Counted from the stretch's first letter, positions 8,383 through 17,157 are shown. The stretch is DNA of 64,000 nt from Aquitalea denitrificans (GCF_009856625.1 NZ_CP047241.1:4402001-4466000); one strand, 5' to 3'. Program-made: numbers and translations. Notes: a model not told the origin generated them from the sequence alone.

Positions 8383-8901
8383 TTAGCCTTCACCCTGACG
8401 CGGGTTGGTGTTAAAGGTGTAGAGGACGATCTTCCAGACCCCGTTGATTTTGGTTAGCACGAAAACCTCGCGGTTGAAATCCAGCACCTTCTTGCCGTTT
8501 TCAATCACGGCAGCGCCTTTGTGGTGATGCGTGCGCACGACGGCGGTATTGCCATACACATTGATCGAGTCATAAGCGAATACCGTGGAGAATTTCGCAA
8601 TGCTGAACAAGGCGTTGTAGCCGTCGATCTTCTGCTGACGCGTTGCATAGGTCGGCTTGTCGTTCCATTCGGCCACGCTGTCTTCTGCAAACAGATTGAG
8701 GATGGTCGGTGTATCACCGGCATTGAGTGCGGTCTCGTAGCGATGGACAACATCATAGACCTGTTGTTGTACCGCACGTACGGCCGGGTCCTTGGCATAC
8801 GGCAGCGCTTCCTTTCCGGCTGCGTTTGCGCCGGCAACAGCACCGAGAGAAAGAGCGAGTACCAAAGCTGCTTTGGCTGACAAGAAGCGGAAAGTATTCA
8901 T
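8383..8901 (-). CDS. Secreted SnoaL/DUF4440-like (NTF2-fold) protein
   Basis: Predicted periplasmic protein of 172 residues with a cleavable signal peptide ending 'AGANA-A'. The ATG at 8901 is preferred over the one at 8907 because AGGAG abuts the latter but lies six bases from the former. The mature part fits the NTF2-like fold: helix with 'VYDVVHRYETALNAGDTPTI', 'LFAEDSVAEW', and later strands 'VVRTHHHKGAAV' and 'FVLTKINGVWKIVLYTFNTN'. Such proteins are ligand-binding or unknown. It is single, convergent with glpD. Specific function cannot be assigned. Confidence 0.75.
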   Translation of the reverse strand: MNTFRFLSAKAALVLALSLGAVAGANAAGKEALPYAKDPAVRAVQQQVYDVVHRYETALNAGDTPTILNLFAEDSVAEWNDKPTYATRQQKIDGYNALFSIAKFSTVFAYDSINVYGNTAVVRTHHHKGAAVIENGKKVLDFNREVFVLTKINGVWKIVLYTFNTNPRQGEG

Positions 8902-9262
8902 GGTCATCTCCTGAGAGGTTCAAGTGGACAGCCGGCGCAGTATAGGGTGGGGTTACAGTGAACTACCAGAGATGGCGGTATGTCGAATGGACCAAAAATT
9001 CATTTGGCAACAAGGGCTTACAGTCATGCTGGATGCATCCGTTCGGATGGCTTGCTAGTGCCGGGTTTGGACGCCAAATGCTTCCTGCCAGGGTGGCAAC
9101 GAGGTGTTGTTGATATGCATTTTTGGGCATGGTTGATCGGCAGTTAATTCTGCCGGTTGGCAAATTTTCCAGGCTGGATGCTCGGTTGTGGTCGCGCCTG
9201 GCATGGAAACAATGCCGCAGGCTGGTTTTCAAATGGTGGGCTTATGCCTGTCTCCTCCCGTA
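8902..9262. other. Gene-free region upstream of an orphan terminator
   Basis: About 360 bases with no credible coding region on either strand. It holds the promoter side of the SnoaL-like gene and, on the plus strand, leads into a strong terminator (9263-9292) although no plus-strand gene precedes it. A small RNA or an attenuated leader of the AraC gene is possible. Confidence 0.4.
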
Positions 9263-9292
9263 GCCCCACCTTGATCGGTGGGGCATTTTTTT
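9263..9292 (+). terminator. Strong intrinsic terminator with no upstream gene
   Basis: GCCCCACC (9263-9270), loop TTGATC, GGTGGGGC (9277-9284), then A and seven T. It lies 47 bases before the AraC-family start codon. Confidence 0.75.
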
Positions 9293-9338
9293 GCGTGACC
9301 CTTTACGCAGTCCCGCTCCCTGCCGCTACCATAGCGCC

Positions 9339-10073
9339 ATGCCCCATCAAGACGACCTGCTGCTGGAGCTGCGCAGTTACCAGCAGGAAAGCCACCAGCA
9401 TCAGCATGATTACCATCAGCTGGTGCTGCCGGCGCGTGGCTGTCTGGAGCTGGATGTCGAAGGCCGTGGCGGCATGGTGCAGGCCGGCCAGCTGGCGGTG
9501 ATTGCCGCAGGCAACAGCCATGGCTTTGCCGCGCCGGACGATAATGCCTTCGTGGTGGCCAATGTCCCGGCGGCATTGGCACCACAACTGGCCAGCCTGC
9601 CTACCTTTTTGCCGCTGGATGCCAGCTTGCTGGCTTATGTCGAGTTTTTACGTGCCGAGCTCTCCCGCCCGGCAGCGGCAGAACACAGCCGGCGGCAGAT
9701 GCTGCTGTTGCTCACCCAGCTGCTGGCGGAACGTGCCGGTGCCGACAGCCGGCTGGACCGGCGCGTGGCCGCAGCCCGTGCGGTGCTGGATGCGCGCTTT
9801 GCCGAAGACATCAGCCTGGCACAGCTGGCGGCAGCGGCCCACCTGAGCGTGCGCCAGTTGTCCGAGCTGTTCCGCCGGCAACTGGGCATGAGCCCCGGCC
9901 AGTACCAGCTGGAGCAGCGCATGCAGCATGGCTGGCTGTTGCTGGAGCAGGGCAGCTTGCCGGTGCAGCAGGTGGCCGAGCAATGCGGCTATGCCAGCCT
10001 GTCCGCCTTTAGCGACCGCTTCCGCCGCCATTTCGGCATCGCCCCCAGCCATTTCCGCCATCCGGCCAAATAA
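9339..10073 (+). CDS. AraC-family regulator with cupin-type sensor domain
   Basis: Transcription regulator of 244 residues. The N-terminal half has a cupin-like pattern ('HQHDYHQLVLPARGCLELDVEGRG', 'AVIAAGNSHGF'), and the C-terminal about 100 residues form the AraC double helix-turn-helix ('ISLAQLAAAAHLSVRQLSEL' and 'VQQVAEQCGYASLSAFSDRF'). The ATG at 9339 is the first start after the terminator; no clear ribosome site is visible. The next gene, 74 bases away on the same strand, is an exporter, which is the likely target (inference). The orphan terminator just upstream may attenuate it. Confidence 0.85.
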   Translation: MPHQDDLLLELRSYQQESHQHQHDYHQLVLPARGCLELDVEGRGGMVQAGQLAVIAAGNSHGFAAPDDNAFVVANVPAALAPQLASLPTFLPLDASLLAYVEFLRAELSRPAAAEHSRRQMLLLLTQLLAERAGADSRLDRRVAAARAVLDARFAEDISLAQLAAAAHLSVRQLSELFRRQLGMSPGQYQLEQRMQHGWLLLEQGSLPVQQVAEQCGYASLSAFSDRFRRHFGIAPSHFRHPAK

Positions 10074-10147
10074 GCCCGCCAGCCTGGCAAAGTCGCGGCC
10101 TGCCATCCTGCCTACACTGCGGCTTTGTTTGTCAGAGAGTGTTTCCC

Positions 10148-11011
10148 ATGCTTACCCGTCACCAGGCTACGCTGATCGGCAGCTTGTCCATTGCGCTATG
10201 GGGCAGCCTTGCGCTGCTGACCCGGCTGACTGCCGGGGTGTTTCCACCGTTCCAACTGCTGGCCATGACCTTTGCGCTGGCCTTCGGCCTGATGCTGGCC
10301 AAATGGCTGCGCGCCGGGCAGTCACCGCTTGGCTTTCTGCGTCAGCCGCCGCTAGCCTGGGCGTTGGGAGTGGGTGGCCTGTTTGCTTATCACTTTTGCT
10401 ATTTTCTGGCCATGCGGCTGGCCCCGGCGGTGCAGGTCAGCCTGCTGGCCTATCTGTGGCCGCTGCTGATTCTGCTGTTTTCCGCCTTGCTGCCCGGCCA
10501 TCGCCTGTCACGCTGGCATCTGTTGGGCGGCCTGTTGGCGCTGGGCGGCTGCTGGCTGTTGCTGGGCGGCGGGCTGGGCGGTTTTGCCAGCCAGTATCTG
10601 CCGGGCTATCTGATGGCGCTGTTGTGCGCGCTGATCTGGTCGCTGTATTCGGTGGCCAGCCGTCTGGTGGCACAGGTGCCGACCGATGCGGTGGGCTGGT
10701 TCTGTGCCGCAACTGCCGTGCTGGCGGCGCTGTGTCATCTGTACGGGGAGAGCACGGTATGGACTGCACCATGGACGGCCTGGCTGGGCGTGCTGGCCCT
10801 GGGACTGGGGCCGGTGGGCATTGCCTTCTTTACCTGGGATATCGGCATGAAGCAGGGCAATCTGCCGCTGCTTGGCGTGCTGTCCTACGCAGCGCCCTTG
10901 ATCTCCACGCTATTGCTGCTGGGCGCAGGTCTGGCCACGCCCAGCTGGAGCCTGTTGCTGGCTTGTCTTGCCATCATCGGCGGGGCGGCGCTGGCCGCCC
11001 GCGGTGGATGA
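10148..11011 (+). CDS. EamA/DMT exporter resembling YddG
   Basis: Inner-membrane transporter of 287 residues with ten predicted membrane helices in two EamA repeats. Resemblance to the aromatic amino acid exporter YddG is visible in 'HQATLIGSLSIALWGSLALL' at the start, 'LAYLWPLLILLFSALLPG' in the middle and 'TWDIGMKQGNLPLLGVLSY' in the second half. The ATG at 10148 has an AGAGAG purine run eight bases upstream; a GTG at 10139 is the alternative. It follows the AraC regulator gene, which probably controls it. The substrate is unproven. Confidence 0.82.
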   Translation: MLTRHQATLIGSLSIALWGSLALLTRLTAGVFPPFQLLAMTFALAFGLMLAKWLRAGQSPLGFLRQPPLAWALGVGGLFAYHFCYFLAMRLAPAVQVSLLAYLWPLLILLFSALLPGHRLSRWHLLGGLLALGGCWLLLGGGLGGFASQYLPGYLMALLCALIWSLYSVASRLVAQVPTDAVGWFCAATAVLAALCHLYGESTVWTAPWTAWLGVLALGLGPVGIAFFTWDIGMKQGNLPLLGVLSYAAPLISTLLLLGAGLATPSWSLLLACLAIIGGAALAARGG

Positions 11012-11017
11012 GGCTGA

Positions 11018-11566
11018 TCAGTGCCCGGCAGCCTTCCAGGCTTCCAGCGCCTTCAGCGTATTGCTGACGTGCTGGTCGGGGGCCATGGCGTTATAGCTGT
11101 ACCAGACTTTATGGTCCGGCGTGATGACGTAGGAGACGCGGCGGGCATAGCTGGTGCCGGGAATCATCACCGCGTCGTAGGCTTTCATGATCTTGCGATC
11201 CTTGTCGGCCGCCACCGGGAATTTGCTGCGGCATTCGGACACGGAAAAGCGTTGCAGCTTTTCGATGTCATCGCCGGAGACGCCAATCACCGTGGCCCCC
11301 AGCGCCTTGAACTTGTCGGTGGCCTCGGCAAACAGGTGGGCTTCCACCGTGCAACCGCTGGTAAAGGCTGCCGGATAGAAATACAGCACTACCGGGCCGT
11401 GGCTCAGCGCCTCGTTCAGCGAGTACTGAAAGCGCTTGCCGCCCAGAGAGGCTTCCGTGTTGAAGTCGCTGGCCGGGGCACCTTTGCTCAGTTCGGCCTG
11501 GGCCGTAGTGGCCAGCAACAGGGCGGACAGGCCGATGGACAGGGTGTGGCGGGTGAATGCAGACAT
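11018..11566 (-). CDS. Periplasmic peroxiredoxin (AhpC/TSA family)
   Basis: Predicted exported thiol peroxidase of 182 residues. A signal peptide ends at 'ATTAQA-E' (about residue 25). The peroxidatic Cys is residue 72 in 'FYPAAFTSGCTVEA', matching the PxxxTxxC motif of the family, and a second Cys at 112 ('SVSECRSKFP') may resolve the disulfide. The ATG at 11566 has GAGGAG six bases upstream; the longer frame to 11704 lacks signal features. The family reduces H2O2 and organic peroxides. The gene is convergent with the YddG-like gene, only six bases apart. Confidence 0.88.
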   Translation of the reverse strand: MSAFTRHTLSIGLSALLLATTAQAELSKGAPASDFNTEASLGGKRFQYSLNEALSHGPVVLYFYPAAFTSGCTVEAHLFAEATDKFKALGATVIGVSGDDIEKLQRFSVSECRSKFPVAADKDRKIMKAYDAVMIPGTSYARRVSYVITPDHKVWYSYNAMAPDQHVSNTLKALEAWKAAGH

Positions 11567-11723
11567 GGGTGGCTCCTCGACATTCGGGCTGGAACAGTTT
11601 TTGGCAGCTTGATGTGGCAGAGGTTCGCACAGCGCGGCTGGCAAAACCTCGCAGAAAATCCGGGTCAGGGCCTGCCGACGCAGACAGTACAGCAAGTACG
11701 GCAAGGCGGCTTTTTAGCGGGTC

Positions 11724-12488
11724 TTAGTCCGCCACAAACAGCTGGGTACCTGCTTCGGCAATCACCGCCTGCATTTCCGGCGGCACCGGCTTGTCGGTAA
11801 ACAGCGCATGCACCTGCGACAGATGGCCCAGTTCCACCAGCGCCGGGCGGCCGAACTTGGAATGGTCTGCCGCCAGCAGCACCTGGCGCGATTGCTGGAT
11901 GATGGCTTCCGAGGTGCGTACTTCACGATAGTCGTAATCGCGCAGCACGCCGTCGTTTTCGATACTGGAAATGCCGATGATGCCGTAGTCCACCTTGAAC
12001 TGGCGGATCAGCTGCACCGTGGCTTCGCCGGTGATGCCGCGGTCGCGCTTGCGCAGCACGCCGCCCAGCACGATGACCTCGCAATCCGGGTAGTCGCACA
12101 TCATGTCGGCCACGTGCAGGTTGTTGGTGATCACCCGCAGGCCGCGATGGCGGTGCAGTGCCTTGGCCACTTCCTCGGTGGTGGTGCCGATATTGATGAA
12201 CAAGGACGCATTGTCGGGAATCTGTTTGGCCAGCAGCGCGGCCAGCCGGCGCTTTTCCTCGATGCACAGCACCTGACGGGCGTTGTAGGCCACGTTTTCC
12301 ACACTGGACAGCACGCTGGCACCGCCGTGATAGCGCTGCAGCAGCTGGTGTTCTGCCATCAGCGCAATGTCGCGGCGTATGGTCTGGTGGGTGACGCCAA
12401 AATGGGCGGCCAGCTTTTCCACGGTGACATAGCTTTCGCGATGGACGATGCCCAGCAGTTCCTGCTGGCGCTGATTGAGAATGATCAT
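11724..12488 (-). CDS. glpR: Glycerol-3-phosphate regulon repressor
   Basis: DeoR-family repressor of 254 residues. N-terminal winged HTH ('YVTVEKLAAHFGVTHQTIRR', about residues 20-40) is followed by the sugar-phosphate-binding DeoR C-terminal domain. Close resemblance to E. coli GlpR is seen in 'FINIGTTTEEVAKAL', 'ITNNLHVA', 'DYREVRTSEAIIQQSRQV' and 'ADHSKFGRPALVELG'. In E. coli, glycerol 3-phosphate releases GlpR from its operators. Here glpK-glpF and glpD lie within 8 kb and carry shared operator-like repeats, which strengthens the assignment. The ATG at 12488 gives the family length; the 22 extra upstream residues lack support. Confidence 0.92.
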   Translation of the reverse strand: MIILNQRQQELLGIVHRESYVTVEKLAAHFGVTHQTIRRDIALMAEHQLLQRYHGGASVLSSVENVAYNARQVLCIEEKRRLAALLAKQIPDNASLFINIGTTTEEVAKALHRHRGLRVITNNLHVADMMCDYPDCEVIVLGGVLRKRDRGITGEATVQLIRQFKVDYGIIGISSIENDGVLRDYDYREVRTSEAIIQQSRQVLLAADHSKFGRPALVELGHLSQVHALFTDKPVPPEMQAVIAEAGTQLFVAD

Positions 12489-12586
12489 GGTGGCGGGTCG
12501 TTTGTCAGTATGCTGCGGTGTTGGAGGCTGTCTGATTCTACATGAGCGGCGCATTTCGCCAAATGTTGTCCATCGCTGTTAGAGCT

Positions 12587-13186
12587 TCAATCCAGCCGGC
12601 GCAAGCGGCGGCGGAAAGCCTCGGCCATGCTCAGTTCGCGTGGGCCGGGCAGGATGCGGAAGGATTCCCCGGCGCGCAGTGTGCCGGTTTGCAGTACTGC
12701 CAGATAAAAGCCGCAATGGCCGCTTTGCGCCATCAGCTTCACCGCCAGGCGCATGTCCATGTGCGCCTGGAACTTGAAGCAGGGCTGGCGCGGTTCGGTA
12801 ATCTGCAGCCGGCAATCGGCAAATTCCAGCACATCGCCCACGTAGGCATGCTGTTCCAGCAGGCCGCTGATGGTGAGGTTTTCTCCCAGCATGCCGTGGT
12901 GCAATGCACTGCCGGCATGGCGCGAACCATGCTGCTGGCAGGCTTGCTGCCAGAACGGGTAGTGTTCCAGCGGATAGGCGTAAACAGCCTTGGCCAACCC
13001 GCCGTGCACCGTGGGGTCGGCCTGCTCGTCGCCGGCCAGCCCCAGCTTGCCCACCGCAATGGCTTCGGGCCGTTGCAGGGTGCTGACTGGCAGCTTGTTG
13101 ATGCCACTCATGATGCGGCGGCCTTCGATCAGCATGGGGCTGACCGCCGCCAGATTGATGGAGTGCAGGGTGTGGCTGTCTGTCAT
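12587..13186 (-). CDS. MOSC-domain protein (YiiM-like)
   Basis: Protein of 199 residues with the MOSC beta-barrel plus the short 3-alpha segment of the YiiM type. Seen: 'GLAGDEQADPTVHGGLAKAV', 'YPLEHYPFW', 'GMLGENLTISGLLE', 'VGDVLEFADCRLQITEPRQPC' with the conserved Cys that in this family holds or transfers the molybdenum-cofactor sulfur. YiiM reduces N-hydroxylated compounds in E. coli (family knowledge). The ATG at 13186 has GAGGC five bases upstream. It starts seven bases after the FAD oxidoreductase stop, so it is the third gene of a mocR operon. Confidence 0.85.
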   Translation of the reverse strand: MTDSHTLHSINLAAVSPMLIEGRRIMSGINKLPVSTLQRPEAIAVGKLGLAGDEQADPTVHGGLAKAVYAYPLEHYPFWQQACQQHGSRHAGSALHHGMLGENLTISGLLEQHAYVGDVLEFADCRLQITEPRQPCFKFQAHMDMRLAVKLMAQSGHCGFYLAVLQTGTLRAGESFRILPGPRELSMAEAFRRRLRRLD

Positions 13187-13193
13187 GTCTGCC

Positions 13194-14294
13194 TCATGCT
13201 GTTTGATTGGCCATGGCACCCACCAGCGCCGCCAGCGCCAGGCAACTGGTCAGGCCGGGGGATTCGATGCCGTACAGATTGATCAGCCCGGCCACGCCAT
13301 GCTGTGGCGGGCCCTGGATGACAAAGTCGGCATCCGGCTCGTCCGGCCCTGCCAGTTTGGGGCGCACCCCGGCATAGCCCGGCTGCAATGCGCCGTCCGG
13401 CAATTGTGGCCACCAGCGGCGGATGCTGTGATAGAAGGCAGCGGCGCGCGCCGGGTCCAGCCGGTAGTCCACGCCGTCTATCCATTCCACATCCGGGCCG
13501 AAGCGCGCCTGTCCGGCCAGATCCAGCGTCAGGTGGCAGCCCAGCCCGCCCGCTTCCGGCAACGGGTAAATCAGCCGCGAGAACGGCGAACGCCCGCTCA
13601 GGCTGAAATACACGCCACGGGCATAGTGGGCCGTCGGGATGGTTTCACGTGGAACACCGGCCATGCTGCTGGCGACAGCCGGTGCCCACGCCCCGGCTGC
13701 GTTGATGACCGATCTGGCCTTGATGGTGATGCCGGCGATTTCCAGTTCCATGCCATCTGCCACTACCCGGCCACGGCTGAGCGGGGAATGACAGGCCAGT
13801 TGCGCGCCGTGGGCTTCGGCATCAGCCAGCAGGGCTTGCAGCAAGGCATGGCTGTCCACGATGCCGGTGGAGGGGGACAGCAAGGCGGCATGGACGTTTA
13901 GTACCGGTTCCAGCGCCCGCACCCCGGCGGCATCCAGCCATTGCAGATCATCCACGCCATTGGCGGCAGCGCGGCGGGCAATGTCCTGCAAGCGCGGCAT
14001 ATCGGCAGCGGTGTTGGCCAGCAGCAGCTTGCCGATACGCTGGTGCGGGATGTGCCGCTCGGCGCAATAGCGGTACAGCATGGCACGGCCCTGCACGCAC
14101 AGCCGCGCCTTCAGGCTGCCCGTAGGGTAGTACAGGCCGGCGTGAATCACCTCGCTGTTGCGGCTGCTGCAATGCTGGCCAATCTGGCCTTCGGCCTCGC
14201 AAATCAGCACTTCGCGCCCGGCCATGGCCAGTTGGCGGGCAATGGCCAAGCCCACCACGCCGGCGCCTATCACCACGCAATCGACCTGATCCAT
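13194..14294 (-). CDS. FAD-dependent oxidoreductase, L-2-hydroxyglutarate dehydrogenase type
   Basis: DAO-superfamily flavoprotein of 366 residues. The Rossmann motif 'CVVIGAGVVGLAIARQLA' lies at residues 6-23, followed by 'SSRNSEVIHAGLYYPTGSLK', a hallmark of the L-2-hydroxyglutarate oxidase (LhgO/L2HGDH) branch. Later 'GIVDSHALLQALLADAEAHG', 'VINAAGAWAP' and the C-terminal FAD contact 'INLYGIESPGLTSCLALA' are present. The ATG at 14294 overlaps the stop of the mocR gene by one base (TGATG on the minus strand), indicating translational coupling. The longer open frame upstream to 15662 is only an out-of-frame reading of mocR. A parS-like site lies inside. Substrate inferred from family only. 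Confidence 0.85.
   Translation of the reverse strand: MDQVDCVVIGAGVVGLAIARQLAMAGREVLICEAEGQIGQHCSSRNSEVIHAGLYYPTGSLKARLCVQGRAMLYRYCAERHIPHQRIGKLLLANTAADMPRLQDIARRAAANGVDDLQWLDAAGVRALEPVLNVHAALLSPSTGIVDSHALLQALLADAEAHGAQLACHSPLSRGRVVADGMELEIAGITIKARSVINAAGAWAPAVASSMAGVPRETIPTAHYARGVYFSLSGRSPFSRLIYPLPEAGGLGCHLTLDLAGQARFGPDVEWIDGVDYRLDPARAAAFYHSIRRWWPQLPDGALQPGYAGVRPKLAGPDEPDADFVIQGPPQHGVAGLINLYGIESPGLTSCLALAALVGAMANQTA
13641..13656 (-). promoter_or_regulatory. parS-like ParB binding site (15 of 16)
   Basis: Plus strand GGTTTCACGTGGAACA; read on the minus strand it differs from TGTTCCACGTGAAACA only at the last base. It lies inside the FAD oxidoreductase gene, encoding part of 'VPRETIP'. Confidence 0.55.
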
Positions 14295-15727
14295 CACAGC
14301 CGCCCGGCCAGTTGTTCTGCTGCCAGCCAGCCCAGCAAGTGAATGTCCTCGGCCAGCTGGGTGGACCAGGGCTGACCGCAATTGATGCGCAGGCAGTGGC
14401 CAAAGCGCGGCTCGGCAGAAAACACCAGACCGGGGGCAAAGCTGATGGAGCGGGAGAGCGCAGCTTCCAGCAGGGCCTGGCTGTCCAGCCCCTCCGGGCC
14501 TTCCACCCACAGCAGCATGCCGCCTTGTGGCCGCCGCACCCGGGTGCCGCGTGGAAAGGCGGCCAGCACCGCATCGCTCAGTTGTTCCATTTGCTGTTTC
14601 AGCTGCTGGCGGATGCGCTGGCGGATGCGGGCGTAGTCGCCGCTGGCCAGCACCTCGGACAATACCGCCAGCAAGATGGCCGGGCTGACCAGGCTGCTGC
14701 TTTCGCGCAGCCGCTCCAGCGCGGCGTGGTGACGCCCGCCGGACAGCCAGCCCAGGCGGAAGGCCGGGGCAAAGCTCTTGGTAAAGGACGAGCAGTAAAT
14801 CACGTCGCCGTCGCGGTCCCAGGCCTTGAGCGGAGCCGGGTGCTGGTTGCCAAAGTACAGCTCGCCAAACACATCGTCCTCGATGATGGTGAGCCCGTGG
14901 CGGCGCGCCAGTTGCAGCAGGCGTTTTTTGTTGTCGTCCGGCATCAGCGCGCCGGTGGGGTTCTGGAAGTTGGTCACCGTCACCAGGCATTTCACCGGGG
15001 CACCGTGGCGCAGGGCGAATTCCAGCGCCTCCAGCGACAGCCCGGCATCCGGCGTGCAGGGAATTTCCAGCGCCTTCAGGCCCAGTGTTTGCAGGGTTTG
15101 CAGCAGGCCGAAGTACACCGGGGTTTCCACTGCCACCACATCGCCGGGGCGGGTGAGGTGGCGCAGCGACAGGCTGATGGCTTCGGTAATGCCCTGGGTA
15201 AACAGGATGTGGTCGGTGGGGATGTCCAGCTGCCAGCTGCCCGCCAGTCGGCGTATTTGCTGATACAGCTGTTGCTGGTCGGCAGTGGGCAGGTAGGCAC
15301 CAATCAGCTCCGGCTGGCGGGCCAGCCGCATTTGCATGCGCCGCGACAATTCCTGCGCCGGATACAGGCTGTGGTGCGCCTCGGCCATGTGCAATTGCTG
15401 GCGGATGGACGATGCCGACAGGCGAATCAGATTGCTCATGCGGCTGTCCACATCCACCAGCGCGGCAGCGGTGGGGCCGGGCTGGGTGGCATTGCCATCG
15501 GCCACATGACGCGGCAAGGCCGCAAAAAAGCCGCTGCGCGGACGTGCCACCACGCGCTGTTGTTCTTCCAGATGGCGGTAGGCCGCCAGTGCCGTCAGCG
15601 TGTTGACGCCGTGTTCGGCCGCCAGTTGGCGTACTGCCGGCAGGCGGCTGCCCGGCGGCCATTCGCCACTGTCCAGCCGCGCTTGCAGCTGGCGGGCGAT
15701 ATGCAGGTAGAGCGGAGTGTCGGTCAT
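14294..15727 (-). CDS. MocR/PdxR-type GntR regulator with aminotransferase domain
   Basis: Chimeric regulator of 477 residues. The N-terminal GntR winged HTH is at about residues 1-70 ('LYLHIARQLQARLDSGEWPP', 'LPAVRQLAAEHGVNTLTAL'), followed by a full fold-type I aminotransferase domain. The PLP Schiff-base lysine is Lys317 in 'YCSSFTKSFAPAFRLGW', with 'NFQNPTGALM' and 'IIEDDVFGELYF' also present. Such proteins sense PLP-amino acid adducts. It is co-transcribed with and overlaps the FAD oxidoreductase gene and is separated by 114 bases from divergent benE; it may regulate either. Regulation of its own operon is the simplest reading. Confidence 0.88.
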   Translation of the reverse strand: MTDTPLYLHIARQLQARLDSGEWPPGSRLPAVRQLAAEHGVNTLTALAAYRHLEEQQRVVARPRSGFFAALPRHVADGNATQPGPTAAALVDVDSRMSNLIRLSASSIRQQLHMAEAHHSLYPAQELSRRMQMRLARQPELIGAYLPTADQQQLYQQIRRLAGSWQLDIPTDHILFTQGITEAISLSLRHLTRPGDVVAVETPVYFGLLQTLQTLGLKALEIPCTPDAGLSLEALEFALRHGAPVKCLVTVTNFQNPTGALMPDDNKKRLLQLARRHGLTIIEDDVFGELYFGNQHPAPLKAWDRDGDVIYCSSFTKSFAPAFRLGWLSGGRHHAALERLRESSSLVSPAILLAVLSEVLASGDYARIRQRIRQQLKQQMEQLSDAVLAAFPRGTRVRRPQGGMLLWVEGPEGLDSQALLEAALSRSISFAPGLVFSAEPRFGHCLRINCGQPWSTQLAEDIHLLGWLAAEQLAGRL

Positions 15728-15841
15728 CGCTGTTCTATATAACAGATTCAGCCCAGTCTACGCTGTTTGTCCGCCGTGTGGGAAGGCAGATGCCGCGTCT
15801 TGGCTTACCCTGTATGCATTGATGCCATTTGGAGTTCATCC

Positions 15842-17104
15842 ATGTCCACGCTTTCCCCGCGAGAGTCTCCTGCCAGCCAGACGCATGCTGATCGTGTGCC
15901 GTTCAGCTGGTCCCATTTCTCGCCTTCGGCCGGGCTTGCCGCAGTGTTGGCACTGCTGGTGGGCTATTCCGGCCCCTTTCTTATTATTGTGCACGCCGCC
16001 CAGTCCGCCGGGCTGAGTGCCGCCCAGCTTGGTTCCTGGGTATGGGCGGTGTCCATTGCCTCCGGCGTGGCCGGTATCTGGCTGACGCTGCGCTGGCGCG
16101 TTCCGGTGATTACTGCCTGGAGCACGCCCGGTGCGGCCTTGCTGCTGGCCGCCCTGCCCGGCGTGCCGTATGGCGAGGCGGTGGGGGCATTTCTGGCTGC
16201 CGCCGTCATTGTCACCCTGGTGGGGGTGAGTGGTGCCTTCGACAAGCTGATGAAGATTTTCCCGGCCTCGCTGGCGGCCGCCATGCTGGGCGGCATCCTG
16301 TTCCACTTTGTTGCCGATGTGGCCGGTGCCGCCAGCCAGCAGGCGCTGCTGGTGGTGCCGATGACGGTGCTGTTCTTCATCGGCCGCAAGCTGTTTCCAC
16401 GCTTTGCGCTGCTGGCCGCCATTGGCCTGGGCCTGACCATTGCCAGTTGGCAAGGCATGTATGGCACGGCGGGCAGCTGGCAGGGTAGCAGCGGCCCCTT
16501 GTTCACCATGCCGCAGTGGTCATGGACCGCTTTCGTCAACCTGGCCTTGCCGCTGGCGCTGCTGGCACTCACCAGCCAGTTCTTGCCCGGCATGGCGGTG
16601 CTGTCTGCTTCCGGTTACCACATTCCGGCCCGCTCGCCGGTTACCGTGCTGGGTCTGGCCTCGGTCATCACCGCGCCGCTGGGCGGGCATGGTGTGACGC
16701 TGGCGGCCATCATCGCCGCCATCTGCACCGGGCCGGAAGCCCATCCGGACCCGCAACGCCGCTATATGGCCGGGCTGGTGTGCGGTGCGCTCTACATCGT
16801 GCTGGGCATTGCCGGTGGCGCACTGGCCGGCCTGGTGCTACTGCTGCCCAAGGCGCTGGTGGTGACTGCCGCCGGGCTGGCGCTGTTCGGCACGCTGGCC
16901 TCATCGCTTACCGCCGCGTTGATGGACGAAGGCCACCGCGAAGCCGCCTTGCTCACCTTTGTGGTGGCTGCATCGGGTGTCACCATCGCCGGGCTGGGTT
17001 CACCGCTGTGGGCGGTGCTGGCCGGTGGCAGCGTAAGCTGGCTCTTGAAGGCGCGCCCCAAAAGCACGCCGGCCAGCAAGCCGGTGATGCAGGGAAAAAA
17101 CTGA
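15842..17104 (+). CDS. benE: Benzoate/H+ symporter family transporter
   Basis: Inner-membrane transporter of 420 residues with about 11-12 hydrophobic segments, matching the BenE family throughout ('LVGYSGPFLIIVHAAQSAG', 'WSTPGAALL', 'ASGYHIPARSPVTVLGLASV', 'PLGGHGVTLAAIIAAICTG'). The ATG at 15842 has GGAG seven bases upstream. It is divergent from the mocR gene and convergent with fimbrial adhesin A. No benzoate catabolic genes are nearby. Its last 28 codons plus terminator are duplicated twice downstream (18448-18569 and 20076-20239), so this 3' end formed one edge of a duplicated unit. Confidence 0.9.
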   Translation: MSTLSPRESPASQTHADRVPFSWSHFSPSAGLAAVLALLVGYSGPFLIIVHAAQSAGLSAAQLGSWVWAVSIASGVAGIWLTLRWRVPVITAWSTPGAALLLAALPGVPYGEAVGAFLAAAVIVTLVGVSGAFDKLMKIFPASLAAAMLGGILFHFVADVAGAASQQALLVVPMTVLFFIGRKLFPRFALLAAIGLGLTIASWQGMYGTAGSWQGSSGPLFTMPQWSWTAFVNLALPLALLALTSQFLPGMAVLSASGYHIPARSPVTVLGLASVITAPLGGHGVTLAAIIAAICTGPEAHPDPQRRYMAGLVCGALYIVLGIAGGALAGLVLLLPKALVVTAAGLALFGTLASSLTAALMDEGHREAALLTFVVAASGVTIAGLGSPLWAVLAGGSVSWLLKARPKSTPASKPVMQGKN

Positions 17105-17119
17105 GCGTTGAGTCAGACA

Positions 17120-17157
17120 AAAAAATGGCCGCCTGCATGTGCAAGCGGCCATTTTTT
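17120..17157. terminator. Bidirectional terminator, copy 1
   Basis: ATGGCCGC (17125-17132) pairs with GCGGCCAT (17145-17152), with an A run before and T run after. It separates benE from convergent adhesin A and overlaps the adhesin stop codon. Equivalent hairpins occur at 18513-18540 and 20183-20210. Confidence 0.85.

Noticed and set aside
14295..15662. Upstream extension of the FAD oxidoreductase frame to 822 residues
   Set aside because: The extra ~455 residues are an out-of-frame reading of the mocR gene; the true ATG at 14294 overlaps its stop codon.
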